Position numbers and translations under genes: made by a program. Shown here in pieces: positions 8,427 to 18,125 of a DNA stretch of 64,000 nucleotides (its first letter is position 1; each line of letters opens with the position of its first letter). Source of the DNA: Pseudomonadota bacterium (GTDB lineage Bacteria; Pseudomonadota; Gammaproteobacteria; Burkholderiales; Nitrosomonadaceae); contig JAFEGA010000013.1 in NCBI GenBank assembly GCA_018240285.1, forward strand, positions 1 to 64,000. Direction: 5' to 3'. A model generated the notes under the pieces. The model searched no databases. It was not told where the DNA came from and saw only the letters and a list, made by a program, of their open reading frames with translations.

Positions 8427-9104
8427 ATGATGAGTTCAATCTCGCAAGTCAATACCGCAACCGCTACAGCTGCTTCAACCGCAACCTCTGGTACTACCAG
8501 TAAGAAAGATGTTGAAAACCCGCAAGACCGGTTTCTGAAGCTATTGGTTACCCAAATGAAAAATCAAGATCCGTTGAAACCGCTGGACAATGCCGAAGTG
8601 ACCAGTCAATTGGCGCAAATCAGCACAGTATCGGGTCTTGATAAGCTGAACTCAACACTGCAGCAATTGGTTACCAGCGCTGAAGATACCCGTTCAGTGG
8701 AGGCATTGGGATTGATCGGACACAAAGCATTTGTTCCAGGAACAGCGATAGCATTAAGTGGGGATGGCGCCATAGCTGGTATTGAATTGGCGCAACCGGT
8801 TGATCAGCTCAAAGTCACCATTCTGGATAGTGCCGGATTTGCTATTCGCACAATGGATCTCGGTGCACAACCGACTGGTATCAGTACAATTTCTTGGGAT
8901 GGTTTGACCGATAGCGGCACTAAGGCAGTCGATGGAGACTACACTTTTGCGGTAAGCGCAAAACAAGGGGGTAACGACGTCAAAGCCGATACCCTTTCAT
9001 TTGGGATGGTAAAAAGTGTAACACCTGGCGACGGGGATACTCACCTGGATATGGGCGATAAATTAGGCTTGATTAGTTTATCTAACGTTAAACAGGTGTT
9101 TTGA
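8427..9104 (+). CDS. flgD: Hook-capping scaffold FlgD
   Basis: Hook cap protein of 225 residues needed for FlgE polymerisation; it is removed when the hook is complete. The conserved N-terminal block (DRFLKLLVTQMKNQDPLKP...AEVTSQLAQISTVSGLDKLN) is followed by a Tudor/Ig-like FlgD core containing SWDGLTDSGTKAVDGDYTF. The first 25 residues are a low-complexity Ala/Thr/Ser tail, as expected for an export signal. Two adjacent ATGs (8427 and 8430) follow a GGAG ribosome site. Confidence 0.95.
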   Translation: MMSSISQVNTATATAASTATSGTTSKKDVENPQDRFLKLLVTQMKNQDPLKPLDNAEVTSQLAQISTVSGLDKLNSTLQQLVTSAEDTRSVEALGLIGHKAFVPGTAIALSGDGAIAGIELAQPVDQLKVTILDSAGFAIRTMDLGAQPTGISTISWDGLTDSGTKAVDGDYTFAVSAKQGGNDVKADTLSFGMVKSVTPGDGDTHLDMGDKLGLISLSNVKQVF

Positions 9105-9116
9105 TAGGAGATTATT

Positions 9117-10382
9117 ATGACTTTTCAACACGGCTTAAGCGGATTGAATGCAGCGTCGACCAATCTGGATGTCATCGGAAATAATATTGCTAACGCCAAT
9201 ACAGCAGGGTTTAAGCAATCCATCGCACAATTTTCCGATATTTTTGCCAACTCGATGGAGGGTACCGATACTGCGCAGGTCGGGATTGGGTCAAAAATAT
9301 CCGCAATTGCACAACAATTTGGTCAAGGTACTATTACTCCGACCAGCAATCCTTTGGATATTGCGATTAACGGACAAGGATTTTTCCGCATGAGTGACAA
9401 CGGTACGGTAAGCTATAGCCGGAACGGCCAATTTCATGTGGATGATTCAGGCTATATTGTCGATGCATCGGGTGCCAATCTGACAGGTTTCTTGGCTGAT
9501 GAGAATGGTGATATCAAAGCCAGCGGCGTACCGGCGAATTTAAAATTCAGCACTTCTGATCTCGCACCAAAAGCAACCACGACATTTGATCTGGGTTTTA
9601 ATCTGGATGCACGAAAAACGGCTATTACTACCGCTTTTAATGCCACCAATCCGAAAACCTATAACAGCACAACCTCGGGCACAGTGGTCGATAGTCTTGG
9701 AAATTCGCATGTGTTATCTTTGTTTTTTCAGAAGAGCAATACAGCTGCCAATACATGGACTGCATTCGCAACTGTAGATGGCAAGGTGGATGCATCCGGT
9801 ACACCTATTGGTGTCACCATTGGCGGCGGTCCTTCACAATCCATGGTGTTCGATGGGGATGGTGTCTTGCAGAATATTACCACTCCACTAACCTTGAACA
9901 TTGATTTTAGTCTGATTAACCCCGCTTTAGGTGCGACAACTCCGCAAGCTGTCAGTCTCGATATGACGACTGCTACCCAGTATGGATCTGATTTTGGTGT
10001 CAATGCGATTACACAGGATGGCTATACCTCTGGGCGAATGTCCGGTTTTACTATCAGTGCAGAAGGTGTGATTCTTGGAAATTACAGCAGTGGTCAAACA
10101 AAAACACTAGGGCAGATTGTACTTGCCAATTTTGTTAATCCGCAAGGCCTAGTTCCAATCGGAGATGGTCATTGGGCGGAAACTCCTGGTTCTGGCGAAC
10201 CATTGGTGGGGCCACCGAAAACCGGCAATCTCGGTGTGCTTCAATCCAATGCCATTGAAGATTCTAATGTGGACTTGACAGCCGAATTGGTCAAATTGAT
10301 TCAGGCGCAGCGAATGTATCAAGCCAGCGCCAAACAAATAGAAACGCAGGATCAGATTATTCAAACCATAACTCAAATTTAA
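9117..10382 (+). CDS. flgE: Flagellar hook protein FlgE
   Basis: Hook subunit of 421 residues. N-terminal axial motif (GNNIANANTAGFKQS), FlgE D1 segments (NGQGFFRMSDNGTVSYSRNG), D2 insertion, and the C-terminal NVDLTAELVKLIQAQRMYQASAKQI helix are all present. It forms the flexible joint between rod and filament. AGGAG lies directly upstream of the ATG. The middle is rich in Thr, Ala and Asn with few charges, as usual for surface-exposed hook domains. Confidence 0.95.
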   Translation: MTFQHGLSGLNAASTNLDVIGNNIANANTAGFKQSIAQFSDIFANSMEGTDTAQVGIGSKISAIAQQFGQGTITPTSNPLDIAINGQGFFRMSDNGTVSYSRNGQFHVDDSGYIVDASGANLTGFLADENGDIKASGVPANLKFSTSDLAPKATTTFDLGFNLDARKTAITTAFNATNPKTYNSTTSGTVVDSLGNSHVLSLFFQKSNTAANTWTAFATVDGKVDASGTPIGVTIGGGPSQSMVFDGDGVLQNITTPLTLNIDFSLINPALGATTPQAVSLDMTTATQYGSDFGVNAITQDGYTSGRMSGFTISAEGVILGNYSSGQTKTLGQIVLANFVNPQGLVPIGDGHWAETPGSGEPLVGPPKTGNLGVLQSNAIEDSNVDLTAELVKLIQAQRMYQASAKQIETQDQIIQTITQI

Positions 10383-10420
10383 TTTGAAGTACCAAGCTAC
10401 TTATAAAAGTTGAGTGAACA

Positions 10421-11164
10421 ATGGATCGATTAATTTATACCTCAATGACTGGTGCAAACCATACGCTGAATCAGAAAGCGACTGTTGCTCAGAATCTTGC
10501 CAATGCATCGACAACGGGATACCGCGCTGAAAGCAATGCATTCCGCGCAGTTCCGGTATTTGGTGATGGTTTGCCGACACGCGCTTTTGTTGTAGATTCA
10601 ACAATAGGCGCCGATTTTACTCCCGGTGCGTTGCAAACGACCGGCCGTGATCTCGATGTTGCGATTCGAGGTTCCGGGTGGATTGCGATTCAATTGGATG
10701 ATGGCAAGGAGGCATATACCCGTAACGGCAATTTGCAAGTAAGCCCTAATGGCATTCTGCAGACAAGCAGCGGTCATAAAGTTAAAGGTGATACAGGCAT
10801 TATTACCTTACCACCCGATACTCGTATCACAATCGGTGTCGATGGAACTGTGTCTTCAGTTCCGATTACGCCGCAACCGAACACGGTGGCGCAAATAGGC
10901 CGGATCAAACTGGTCAATCCACCGGAAGATAAGCTTGTAAAAGGCACTGACGGCTTATTCCGGCTTAAGGATGGCGGCGAGTCGCCTGTTGATGCCAGAG
11001 TCAAGCTTGTCGACGGCACATTGGAAGAGAGTAATGTGAATGTGGTGCATGAAATGGTCAATATGATCGACTTGGCGCGGCAATTCGATATGCAAATGAA
11101 AATGCTCGATAACGCACAGAATAATGCGCAGAAAGCCGGTGAGATAATGGTATTAAGGGTTTGA
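10421..11164 (+). CDS. flgF: Flagellar proximal rod protein FlgF
   Basis: Rod protein of 247 residues. It has the axial motif AQNLANASTTGYRAE, the RGSGWIAIQLDDGKEAYTRNGNL core shared with FlgG, and a C-terminal helix ending EMVNMIDLARQFDMQMKML. It starts MDRLIYTSMTGA, typical of FlgF rather than FlgG. Separated from flgE by 38 bases and from flgG by 30, with no promoter recognised between. Confidence 0.94.
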   Translation: MDRLIYTSMTGANHTLNQKATVAQNLANASTTGYRAESNAFRAVPVFGDGLPTRAFVVDSTIGADFTPGALQTTGRDLDVAIRGSGWIAIQLDDGKEAYTRNGNLQVSPNGILQTSSGHKVKGDTGIITLPPDTRITIGVDGTVSSVPITPQPNTVAQIGRIKLVNPPEDKLVKGTDGLFRLKDGGESPVDARVKLVDGTLEESNVNVVHEMVNMIDLARQFDMQMKMLDNAQNNAQKAGEIMVLRV

Positions 11165-11194
11165 TTCTATAACAAATTTAATGGGTAAATTATT

Positions 11195-11977
11195 ATGATA
11201 CGTTCGCTGTGGATTGCAAAGACCGGGCTTGATGCACAACAAACCAAGATGGATGTGATTTCAAATAACTTGGCGAATGTCAGCACTAATGGATTTAAAC
11301 GTGCTCGTGCGGTTTTCGAAGATCTGCTGTATCAAACGATACGTCAGCCCGGTGCGCAATCTTCGCAGCAGACCCAATTACCATCTGGGTTGCAGTTAGG
11401 AACAGGGGTTAAGCCGGTTTCTACCGAAAGTATATTCACTCAGGGTGGATTGCAACAAACCGAGAATCAACGCGATGTTGCCATACGTGGTGTAGGTTTT
11501 TTTCAGGTTCTGTTGCCGGATGGTACGACAGCATACACTCGCGATGGGGCATTTCAGTCCGATCTTAACGGTCAACTTGTGACATCCAGTGGATACGCTG
11601 TTCAACCCGCCATTACTGTTCCACCGAATGCACTGGGTATCACGATAGCACGTGATGGCACAGTGACCGCAGCAGTTCCGGGAGCGGTTGCGCCCATCCA
11701 AGTTGGCAATATTCAATTGGCAAGCTTTGTTAATCCGGCTGGATTACTGAAGATGGGCGAGAATTTGTATCAGGAAACCGCATCGAGCGGAGCTCCCAAT
11801 CAGAATGCACCGGGTACCAATGGATTAGGCCTGCTGGAGCAGAATTTTGTTGAAACTTCGAATGTAAACGTGGTGGAAGAATTGGTGAATATGATTCAAA
11901 CCCAGCGCGCTTATGAAATGAATTCCAAATCAATCGAAACTTCGGATCAGATGTTGCAGCGGCTGGCCCAGCTATGA
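11195..11977 (+). CDS. flgG: Flagellar distal rod protein FlgG
   Basis: Distal rod subunit of 260 residues. It begins [34 protein letters not shown]-type sequence, the hallmark of FlgG, and includes the YQTIRQPG rod-straightening segment around residue 45-52, the [10 protein letters not shown] core and the C-terminal [15 protein letters not shown] helix. Its stop overlaps the flgH start by four bases (ATGA), so the two are translationally coupled. Confidence 0.95.
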   Translation: MIRSLWIAKTGLDAQQTKMDVISNNLANVSTNGFKRARAVFEDLLYQTIRQPGAQSSQQTQLPSGLQLGTGVKPVSTESIFTQGGLQQTENQRDVAIRGVGFFQVLLPDGTTAYTRDGAFQSDLNGQLVTSSGYAVQPAITVPPNALGITIARDGTVTAAVPGAVAPIQVGNIQLASFVNPAGLLKMGENLYQETASSGAPNQNAPGTNGLGLLEQNFVETSNVNVVEELVNMIQTQRAYEMNSKSIETSDQMLQRLAQL

Positions 11978-12717
11978 TTGACTGGATGATCGGGAATCGT
12001 GCAATGGTGAGTGGCAGCCAGATAATAAAGAATTTCTACCGGCACTTTTTTATGTTGGTGTTAATTGCGCTTGTGTCCGGTTGTGCACTGACACCATCGA
12101 CAGTGACTCACCAGCCAAATACATTACGCGCTCCGCAGCATGCGGCAGCCGTGAGTCAACCCAACGGCTCCATTCTGCAAACGGTCCATAGCACAACAGG
12201 CGGGGTTCGATATACACCATTATTCGAAGATCGCCGCGCAAGAAGTATCGGCGATACGATTATTGTTACGTTAAATGAAACCACAAATGCCAGTAAAAGT
12301 TCGGGAAGTAATGCAAACCGTTCTGGTAGTATCGAATTTTCCGTGCCGAACTTTATGGGAATCCCGTTAAGCCTGTTAAAGAATGCATCGGTTGAAGCTA
12401 AATCCAATAACAAATTTGATGGCAGCGGTGAAAGTTCAAGCAAAAATAATTTTAAAGGAACCATTACGGTAACTGTTATCGAAGCGCTACCGAATGGAAA
12501 TCTTGTTGTCAGTGGCGAGAAACAAATCGGTATTAATCAGGGGCAGGAATTCATCAGGCTGTCCGGGGTTGTGAATCCGGTTCATATTTTGGGAAATACG
12601 ATCTCTTCAACGCAGATTGCCGATGCGCGCGTCGAGTATCGCAGTAATGGGTATATCGACGAAGCGCAGACGATGGGGTGGCTATCGCGTTTTTTCCTGT
12701 CGATATCGCCTTTCTAG
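11974..12717 (+). CDS. flgH: Flagellar L-ring lipoprotein FlgH
   Basis: Outer-membrane L-ring subunit. The lipobox LVSGC and following residues (ALTPS) mark lipid attachment. Conserved FlgH segments follow: [42 protein letters not shown] and the end [28 protein letters not shown]. The ATG at 11974 overlaps the flgG stop but gives an unusually long pre-lipobox leader of about 34 residues; ATGs at 12004 or 12052 would give a more usual signal peptide, so the start is uncertain. Confidence 0.92.
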   Translation: MIDWMIGNRAMVSGSQIIKNFYRHFFMLVLIALVSGCALTPSTVTHQPNTLRAPQHAAAVSQPNGSILQTVHSTTGGVRYTPLFEDRRARSIGDTIIVTLNETTNASKSSGSNANRSGSIEFSVPNFMGIPLSLLKNASVEAKSNNKFDGSGESSSKNNFKGTITVTVIEALPNGNLVVSGEKQIGINQGQEFIRLSGVVNPVHILGNTISSTQIADARVEYRSNGYIDEAQTMGWLSRFFLSISPF

Positions 12718-12736
12718 TCGGCCAATTTCAGGATGA

Positions 12737-13873
12737 ATGTTTCAACAATTGATATTTAAGATTATGAAAAAACGAAATGTCATTATTTTTTCTTTTCTTG
12801 CGCTAAGCCTGCTTTTACCAAGTATCAGTCTGGCCGATCGCATTAAGGATTTGGCATCGATTCAGGGTGTTCGCAATAATCAATTGATCGGATATGGATT
12901 GGTGGTTGGATTGGATGGCAGTGGTGATATGACCACACAAACGCCATTTACCGTTCAGAGTGTTATTAATATGCTAGGCCAATTAGGCGTTAACCTGCCA
13001 CCCGGTACCAATTTGCAATTGCGTAATGTTGCCGCTGTGATGGTGACGGCGACGCTGCCGGCATTTGCTAAACCGGGTCAACACATCGATATCACAGTTT
13101 CTTCCATGGGTAACGCCAAAAGCTTGCGTGGCGGAACACTGTTGTTGACACCGCTCAAAGGGGCGGACAATCAAGTTTACGCAATGGCGCAGGGGAATAT
13201 ATTGGTTGGTGGCATTGGGGCCGCAGCCGGCGGTAGCAGCGTGCAAGTGAATCATCTGAGTGTGGGGCGTATCACAGGAGGCGGTATTGTGGAACGCGAG
13301 ATTCCAACGACAGTAGGACAGGGTGATTTTATCAATCTAGAATTGAACTCAACGGATTTCACGACGGTAAACCGTATCGTTGATGCGATCAACGGGCTTT
13401 ATCCAGCGGCCGCATCTGCCGTGGATGGCCGGATGGTGCAAGTAAAAGCACCCGCAGACAATAGTCAGCGCATTATGTTTATTTCCCGAATTGAAAGTCT
13501 GGATGTTCAGCCTGCAAAAACCACAGCAAAAGTGATTGTTAATTCACGTACCGGTTCAGTAGTCATGAATCAGGCAGTAACACTTGAATCAAGCGCGGTA
13601 GCGCATGGCAATCTTTCGATCATCATTAATACGGAGCCTGTGATTAGTCAACCCGGACCTTTAGCGCAGCGGGGCGAAACCGTGGTCACACAGCGATCTC
13701 AAGTCGAGATCCGTACCGATGAAGGAAATTTAATGTTGTTGCCGAATGGTGCGGATCTTGGTGAGGTTGTGAAAGCGTTAACGGCGATTGGCGCTACCAC
13801 TCAGGATCTATTGTCCATCCTGCAAGCCTTAAAAGCTGCCGGCTCGTTGCGCGCCGATTTGGAAATAATTTAA
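12737..13873 (+). CDS. flgI: Flagellar P-ring protein FlgI
   Basis: Periplasmic P-ring subunit of about 370 residues. Mature sequence begins DRIKDLASIQGVRNNQLIGYGLVVGL, the classic FlgI start, after a signal peptide ending ISLA. Other family blocks: the NMLGQLGVNLPPGTNLQLRNVAAVMVTA segment, VGRITGGGIVER, and VKALTAIGATTQDLLSILQALKAAGSL near the end. Either the ATG at 12737 (AGGA just upstream) or the one at 12764 (MKKRN, a cleaner signal peptide) could be used. Confidence 0.95.
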   Translation: MFQQLIFKIMKKRNVIIFSFLALSLLLPSISLADRIKDLASIQGVRNNQLIGYGLVVGLDGSGDMTTQTPFTVQSVINMLGQLGVNLPPGTNLQLRNVAAVMVTATLPAFAKPGQHIDITVSSMGNAKSLRGGTLLLTPLKGADNQVYAMAQGNILVGGIGAAAGGSSVQVNHLSVGRITGGGIVEREIPTTVGQGDFINLELNSTDFTTVNRIVDAINGLYPAAASAVDGRMVQVKAPADNSQRIMFISRIESLDVQPAKTTAKVIVNSRTGSVVMNQAVTLESSAVAHGNLSIIINTEPVISQPGPLAQRGETVVTQRSQVEIRTDEGNLMLLPNGADLGEVVKALTAIGATTQDLLSILQALKAAGSLRADLEII

Positions 13874-13889
13874 CTATTGGATACAAGAA

Positions 13890-14897
13890 ATGGTAATTTC
13901 AGCAGATATCTCTAGCAAACTTGCCATTGATACCAAAAGTATCGATGACTTGCATTTAATGGCTAAACAGAAACCGGACGAAGCCTTACAAAAAGTTGCA
14001 CAGCAGTTTGAAGCGCTATTTGTAAATATGTTGCTCAAAAGCATGCGTGAGGCGACGCCTAAGGATGGATTGTTCGATAGTCAACAAACGCAGTTTTTTA
14101 CCCAGATGCATGATCAGCAGCTGGCGCAAAAGATATCCACAAAAGGAATTGGCATTGCTGACATGATGGTTCAGCAATTATCCCGAACCAATAAATCGAT
14201 TGAACCGCAAACTGCAATTAGCCAAACCAATGCCATTCTGTCCGCGATTAATTCTATGCAGCAGACACAGCCAGTAAGCGACGGACATCCTAATGACAAA
14301 TCCGGGCAATTGTGGTCAGTGTCTCAGACTTCTTCCAATGCGGTGATGCCGGCAGCAAAAGTTAGTCCGGTAATTGATGAATTCTCTGCCCCGATTCAGT
14401 TAGATACGCAGCAGAAGAAGCCATCCAGTCAATCGGCAAATTTTATCGATAAGCTTTTACCTCATGCAAAAATTGCATCCGAATCTACCGGCATTCCATC
14501 TAAATTTATGCTGGCACAGGCTGCATTGGAAAGTGGCTGGGGTAAATATGAGATTCGTCATGCGGATAATAGCCCAGCCTATAATCTTTTTGGCATTAAA
14601 GCAGGCGCCAATTGGAAAGGAGAGGTTGTAGAAACGACAACGACTGAATACATCAATGGCATGCCACAGAAAACGGTTGAGAAGTTTCGCGCTTACAGCT
14701 CGTATGCAGAGGGATTCAATGATTATGCCAAGTTACTAATGGATAACCCACGCTATGCAAAAGTGCTGAACTCTGCGGATGCTGAGGCATTCGCAAATGG
14801 TTTGCAACGTGCAGGATATGCTACCGATCCTATGTATGCTGAAAAACTAATGCGAATTCTGAATAGTGAAAAGTTGCAAAACCGTGAATTTATTTGA
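13890..14897 (+). CDS. flgJ: Rod cap / peptidoglycan hydrolase FlgJ
   Basis: Bifunctional FlgJ of 335 residues. The N-terminal domain (about 35-110; QQFEALFVNMLLKSMREATPKDGLF) is the rod-capping scaffold. A Ser/Gln-rich linker follows, then a C-terminal GH73 glucosaminidase-type domain (about 185-330) with the AALESGWGKYEIR catalytic-Glu segment, NLFGIKA and AYSSYAEGFNDYAKLL. It locally opens peptidoglycan so the rod can pass. Beta- and gammaproteobacteria have this two-domain form, while alphaproteobacteria have a shorter one. No signal peptide, as expected for export by the flagellar system. Confidence 0.95.
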   Translation: MVISADISSKLAIDTKSIDDLHLMAKQKPDEALQKVAQQFEALFVNMLLKSMREATPKDGLFDSQQTQFFTQMHDQQLAQKISTKGIGIADMMVQQLSRTNKSIEPQTAISQTNAILSAINSMQQTQPVSDGHPNDKSGQLWSVSQTSSNAVMPAAKVSPVIDEFSAPIQLDTQQKKPSSQSANFIDKLLPHAKIASESTGIPSKFMLAQAALESGWGKYEIRHADNSPAYNLFGIKAGANWKGEVVETTTTEYINGMPQKTVEKFRAYSSYAEGFNDYAKLLMDNPRYAKVLNSADAEAFANGLQRAGYATDPMYAEKLMRILNSEKLQNREFI

Positions 14898-14912
14898 TAC
14901 AGGAAGTTTTCT

Positions 14913-14939
14913 TTAATTCTTTGATCAGTATGCCGATAC
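14913..14939 (+). promoter_or_regulatory. FliA (sigma-28) type promoter before flgK
   Basis: GCCGATAC at 14932-14939 matches the sigma-28 -10 box (GCCGATAA) at seven of eight positions. TTAA at 14913-14916, 15 bases upstream, matches three of four positions of the TAAA -35 core. It is 43 bases before the flgK ATG and just past the flgJ stop. A class 3 start for flgKL inside the longer run would fit known practice, where hook-filament junction proteins are made late. Confidence 0.55.
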
Positions 14940-14981
14940 TGCAACTATATATTCTTTAAGATCCGGAACTGAAATAACATT

Positions 14982-16886
14982 ATGGGAAATGGTATTCTCG
15001 ATATTGGAGTGACTGGTTTAGCAACAGCGCAAAACCAATTATTGACGACCAGTCATAATATTAGCAATGCGGGTACGCCGGGCTTTAATCGGCAACAAGT
15101 CCTGCTCAGTACAAATACACCGCAATCGGGTGGTGCTGGATTTATTGGACGAGGTGTTCATTCTTCCACAGTGCAGCGTGTTTACAGTCAATTTCTTGTC
15201 AGTCAATCACTACAAATACAAACACAAAGCCAGTCGATGGATAGCAACTATGCCGAGATAAAACAGTTGGATAATATGTTTGCCGAGACTACATCGGGAC
15301 TTTCTCCAACATTGCAGAATTTCTTCAGTGCCATACACGATGTCGCAACCAATCCCGCTGTCATTCCGTCGCGCCAATCGATGTTAAGCAATGCTGATGC
15401 CCTTGTGGCGCGTTTTCACAGTATGGATCAGCGTATGTCACAGATCAGGGATGGAATCAACACACAGATTACCAGCTCAGTAGTTCAGATTAACTCGCTG
15501 GCTAAGCAGATCGGTGAGATAAATAAACAGATAATATGGGCGGAAGGTGCAGCAGGGGGGCAGCCCGCAAATGATATGCTGGATCAGCGCGATGAACTTG
15601 TAAATCAATTAAATAAATTGGTTAATACCGATACCGTTCGTCAAAGCGATGGCACGCTGAATGTCTATATCGCAAATGGGCAGGCGCTGGTCGTCGGTGC
15701 ACAAATACTCTCAGTGGAAGCGATTAAGTCGCCGGATAGTCCTGATAATTTAACAATTGGATTGATTAATGGAAATAGTACTATCCAACTACCTGAGGAC
15801 CAAATCAGTGGCGGTACTCTAGGAGGTATTTTGTCTTTTCGTGGTGCTACGCTTGATAATGCGCAAAATTCATTAGGCCGGATTGCTATGACTCTGGCGC
15901 AGACATTTAATGCACAGCATCAATTAGGCATGGATTTAAATGGAGATATGGGTACGAATTTCTTCGCCATGCCTACCCCCAAAGTGATCTCGGCGTTGAC
16001 CAATAACTTAACCTCCAATATCTCGGCGTCAATTAGTGACTATAGTGCACTGACAGCCAGTGATTATGAATTCTCATTCGATGGTACCAATTATACATTG
16101 ACCAGATTGTCCGATAATGTATCAGCTACTCCATCAGGTACTTTGCCATTAACGCTGGATGGTATATCAGTAACAAGTGCTACTATGCTGGCCGGTGAAA
16201 GATTTCGAATTCAACCCACCATCAATGGCGCGAAGGATATAGCAGTAAATATTACAGACACCACCAAAATAGCTGCGGCAAGCCCAAATCGTACCAGTGC
16301 TGCATCTACCAACACAGGTACTGGTACCATTAGTGCGGGAACGGTCAATCCGTTGCCATTGGATTCTAATCTCCAACAACCGCTTACCATCACGTTTCAT
16401 GCGCCTTATGATGGGAAGTTTGATGTTGCAGGAACTGGAACTGGGCTGCCTGCGGCTAATCAGACGTATACAGCGGGTACGGATATTAGTTTTAATGGTT
16501 ATACATTTCAGATCAGTGGCAGTCCGGCCGCAGGGGATGTTTTTACGGTCACTCCCAACAATAATGGTGTTGCTGATAATCGCAATATATTGTTGCTGGG
16601 CGTATTGCAGGCAGCTAATACCCTGGAGAATGGTACCGCGACATATCAATCTGCTTATGGACAGCTAGTCAGTCAAATTGGTAACAAGACACGTGAATTG
16701 GATGTAACCAGTAAAGCACAAGCCAATTTGTTGACACAAACTCAGCAATCTATTCAATCCGTTTCCGGTGTCAATCTGGATGAAGAAGCTGCGAATTTGT
16801 TGCGTTATCAGCAAGCTTATCAAGCATCAAGTAAAGTGATTGAGATGAGCAGCACTTTATTTGATTCCATTCTTCGCTTCGGTTAG
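14982..16886 (+). CDS. flgK: Hook-filament junction protein FlgK (HAP1)
   Basis: First junction protein between hook and filament, 634 residues. N-terminal axial motif TSHNISNAGTPGFNRQQV and C-terminal VNLDEEAANLLRYQQAYQASSKVI are both canonical. The outer domain is enlarged and includes two copies of a small module (about residues 360-415 and 498-528) with a DYEFSF-type strand and a GDxFTVTP-type ending; a third copy is in FlgL. It is probably expressed from the FliA-type promoter at 14913-14939 as well as by read-through from flgJ. Confidence 0.95.
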   Translation: MGNGILDIGVTGLATAQNQLLTTSHNISNAGTPGFNRQQVLLSTNTPQSGGAGFIGRGVHSSTVQRVYSQFLVSQSLQIQTQSQSMDSNYAEIKQLDNMFAETTSGLSPTLQNFFSAIHDVATNPAVIPSRQSMLSNADALVARFHSMDQRMSQIRDGINTQITSSVVQINSLAKQIGEINKQIIWAEGAAGGQPANDMLDQRDELVNQLNKLVNTDTVRQSDGTLNVYIANGQALVVGAQILSVEAIKSPDSPDNLTIGLINGNSTIQLPEDQISGGTLGGILSFRGATLDNAQNSLGRIAMTLAQTFNAQHQLGMDLNGDMGTNFFAMPTPKVISALTNNLTSNISASISDYSALTASDYEFSFDGTNYTLTRLSDNVSATPSGTLPLTLDGISVTSATMLAGERFRIQPTINGAKDIAVNITDTTKIAAASPNRTSAASTNTGTGTISAGTVNPLPLDSNLQQPLTITFHAPYDGKFDVAGTGTGLPAANQTYTAGTDISFNGYTFQISGSPAAGDVFTVTPNNNGVADNRNILLLGVLQAANTLENGTATYQSAYGQLVSQIGNKTRELDVTSKAQANLLTQTQQSIQSVSGVNLDEEAANLLRYQQAYQASSKVIEMSSTLFDSILRFG

Positions 16887-16907
16887 AAATAAACAAGGAG
16901 TAGTTTC

Positions 16908-18119
16908 ATGCGTATCAGCACAAGCACCATTTATGAGACCGGAACTAATCTAATGCTCCAGCAGCAGGAAAAGTTGATTAATACACAGCAACAATTATCG
17001 ACTGGCCGACGAATTTTAACACCCTCGGATGATCCGATTTCTGCGGCACAGGTATTGAATATCTCACAATCGGCATCACTCAATGAGCAGTATTCGGTAA
17101 ATCGATCCAGTGCGAGTTCCTCGCTCGAATTGGAAGAGAACGTTCTAAAGCAGGTTACAGGAATTCTGCAAGACATTCACAGTTCAACTGTCTATGCCGG
17201 GAATGCAACACTGACCGATTCGGATAGAAAGACACTGGCTACCGAATTGCGCGGTAAATTGGAATCGCTCGTTGGTTTAGCCAACACAACTGATGAGAAA
17301 GGGCAATTTCTTTTCTCCGGATATCAAGCAAATACCAAGCCCTTTGCGCAAACTGGATTAACTGTGCAGTATGTGGGTGATCAAGGGCAACGCTTAAATC
17401 AGGTTGGTCCTGCACGCCAGCTGGCGGTTAGTGATTCCGGTACGGATGTTTTTGAACGCATCAAAAATGGCAACGGTGTTTTTACAACTGCTGCTAATTC
17501 TTCGAACATGGGTACAGCTGTTATTGACGGAGGATCGGTGCTTACTCCTTCGAGTCTTACCGGCGATGATTACGAGATTACATTTACCGTGTCTGCAACC
17601 GGTGTTGCAACCTACGATATTGTAAACACCACGACAGGAACACCGATTTCATCCGCTAACCCTTATGTCAGCAACAATACAATCAGTTTTGATGGTATGC
17701 AATTGAGTATTAAGGGGGATCCGGCTAATGGCGATAAATTTACAGTGACTCCAAGCAGTAATCAAAGCATTTTTAAAACGGTAGGAGATTTGGTCGCCGC
17801 GCTCGAAACCCCATCAAGCGGGCAGCCTGGCGGCACCCGGCTGGCAAACAATTTAAAATCAACATTGCAAAGTATCAATAACAGCCTGGAGCATGTGCTT
17901 TCAAAACAAGCCTCTATCGGAGCACGGTTGCAAGAGATCGATACTTTGGAAAGTGTTGGCAGTGATCAGAATATTCAATTTGAACAGATGCTTTCACAAT
18001 TACAAGATGTTGACTTTGCACAAGCAACTTCGGATCTGCAGCGGCAACAGCTCTATCTTCAAGCTGCACAGCAGTCCTATATCAAAATCTCCGGATTATC
18101 GCTATTTAATTATATTTAG
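16908..18119 (+). CDS. flgL: Hook-filament junction protein FlgL (HAP3)
   Basis: Second junction protein, flagellin-like at both ends: MRISTSTIYETGTNLMLQQQ at the start with STGRRILTPSDDPISAAQ, and DVDFAQATSDLQRQQLYLQAAQQS at the end. At 403 residues it is about 85 longer than the E. coli protein; the extra length is a central insertion (about 215-290) that resembles the FlgK modules. AAGGAG lies upstream of the ATG, 21 bases past flgK. It ends six bases from the convergent purD stop, with no terminator seen between them. Confidence 0.95.
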   Translation: MRISTSTIYETGTNLMLQQQEKLINTQQQLSTGRRILTPSDDPISAAQVLNISQSASLNEQYSVNRSSASSSLELEENVLKQVTGILQDIHSSTVYAGNATLTDSDRKTLATELRGKLESLVGLANTTDEKGQFLFSGYQANTKPFAQTGLTVQYVGDQGQRLNQVGPARQLAVSDSGTDVFERIKNGNGVFTTAANSSNMGTAVIDGGSVLTPSSLTGDDYEITFTVSATGVATYDIVNTTTGTPISSANPYVSNNTISFDGMQLSIKGDPANGDKFTVTPSSNQSIFKTVGDLVAALETPSSGQPGGTRLANNLKSTLQSINNSLEHVLSKQASIGARLQEIDTLESVGSDQNIQFEQMLSQLQDVDFAQATSDLQRQQLYLQAAQQSYIKISGLSLFNYI

Positions 18120-18125
18120 AGTGAT

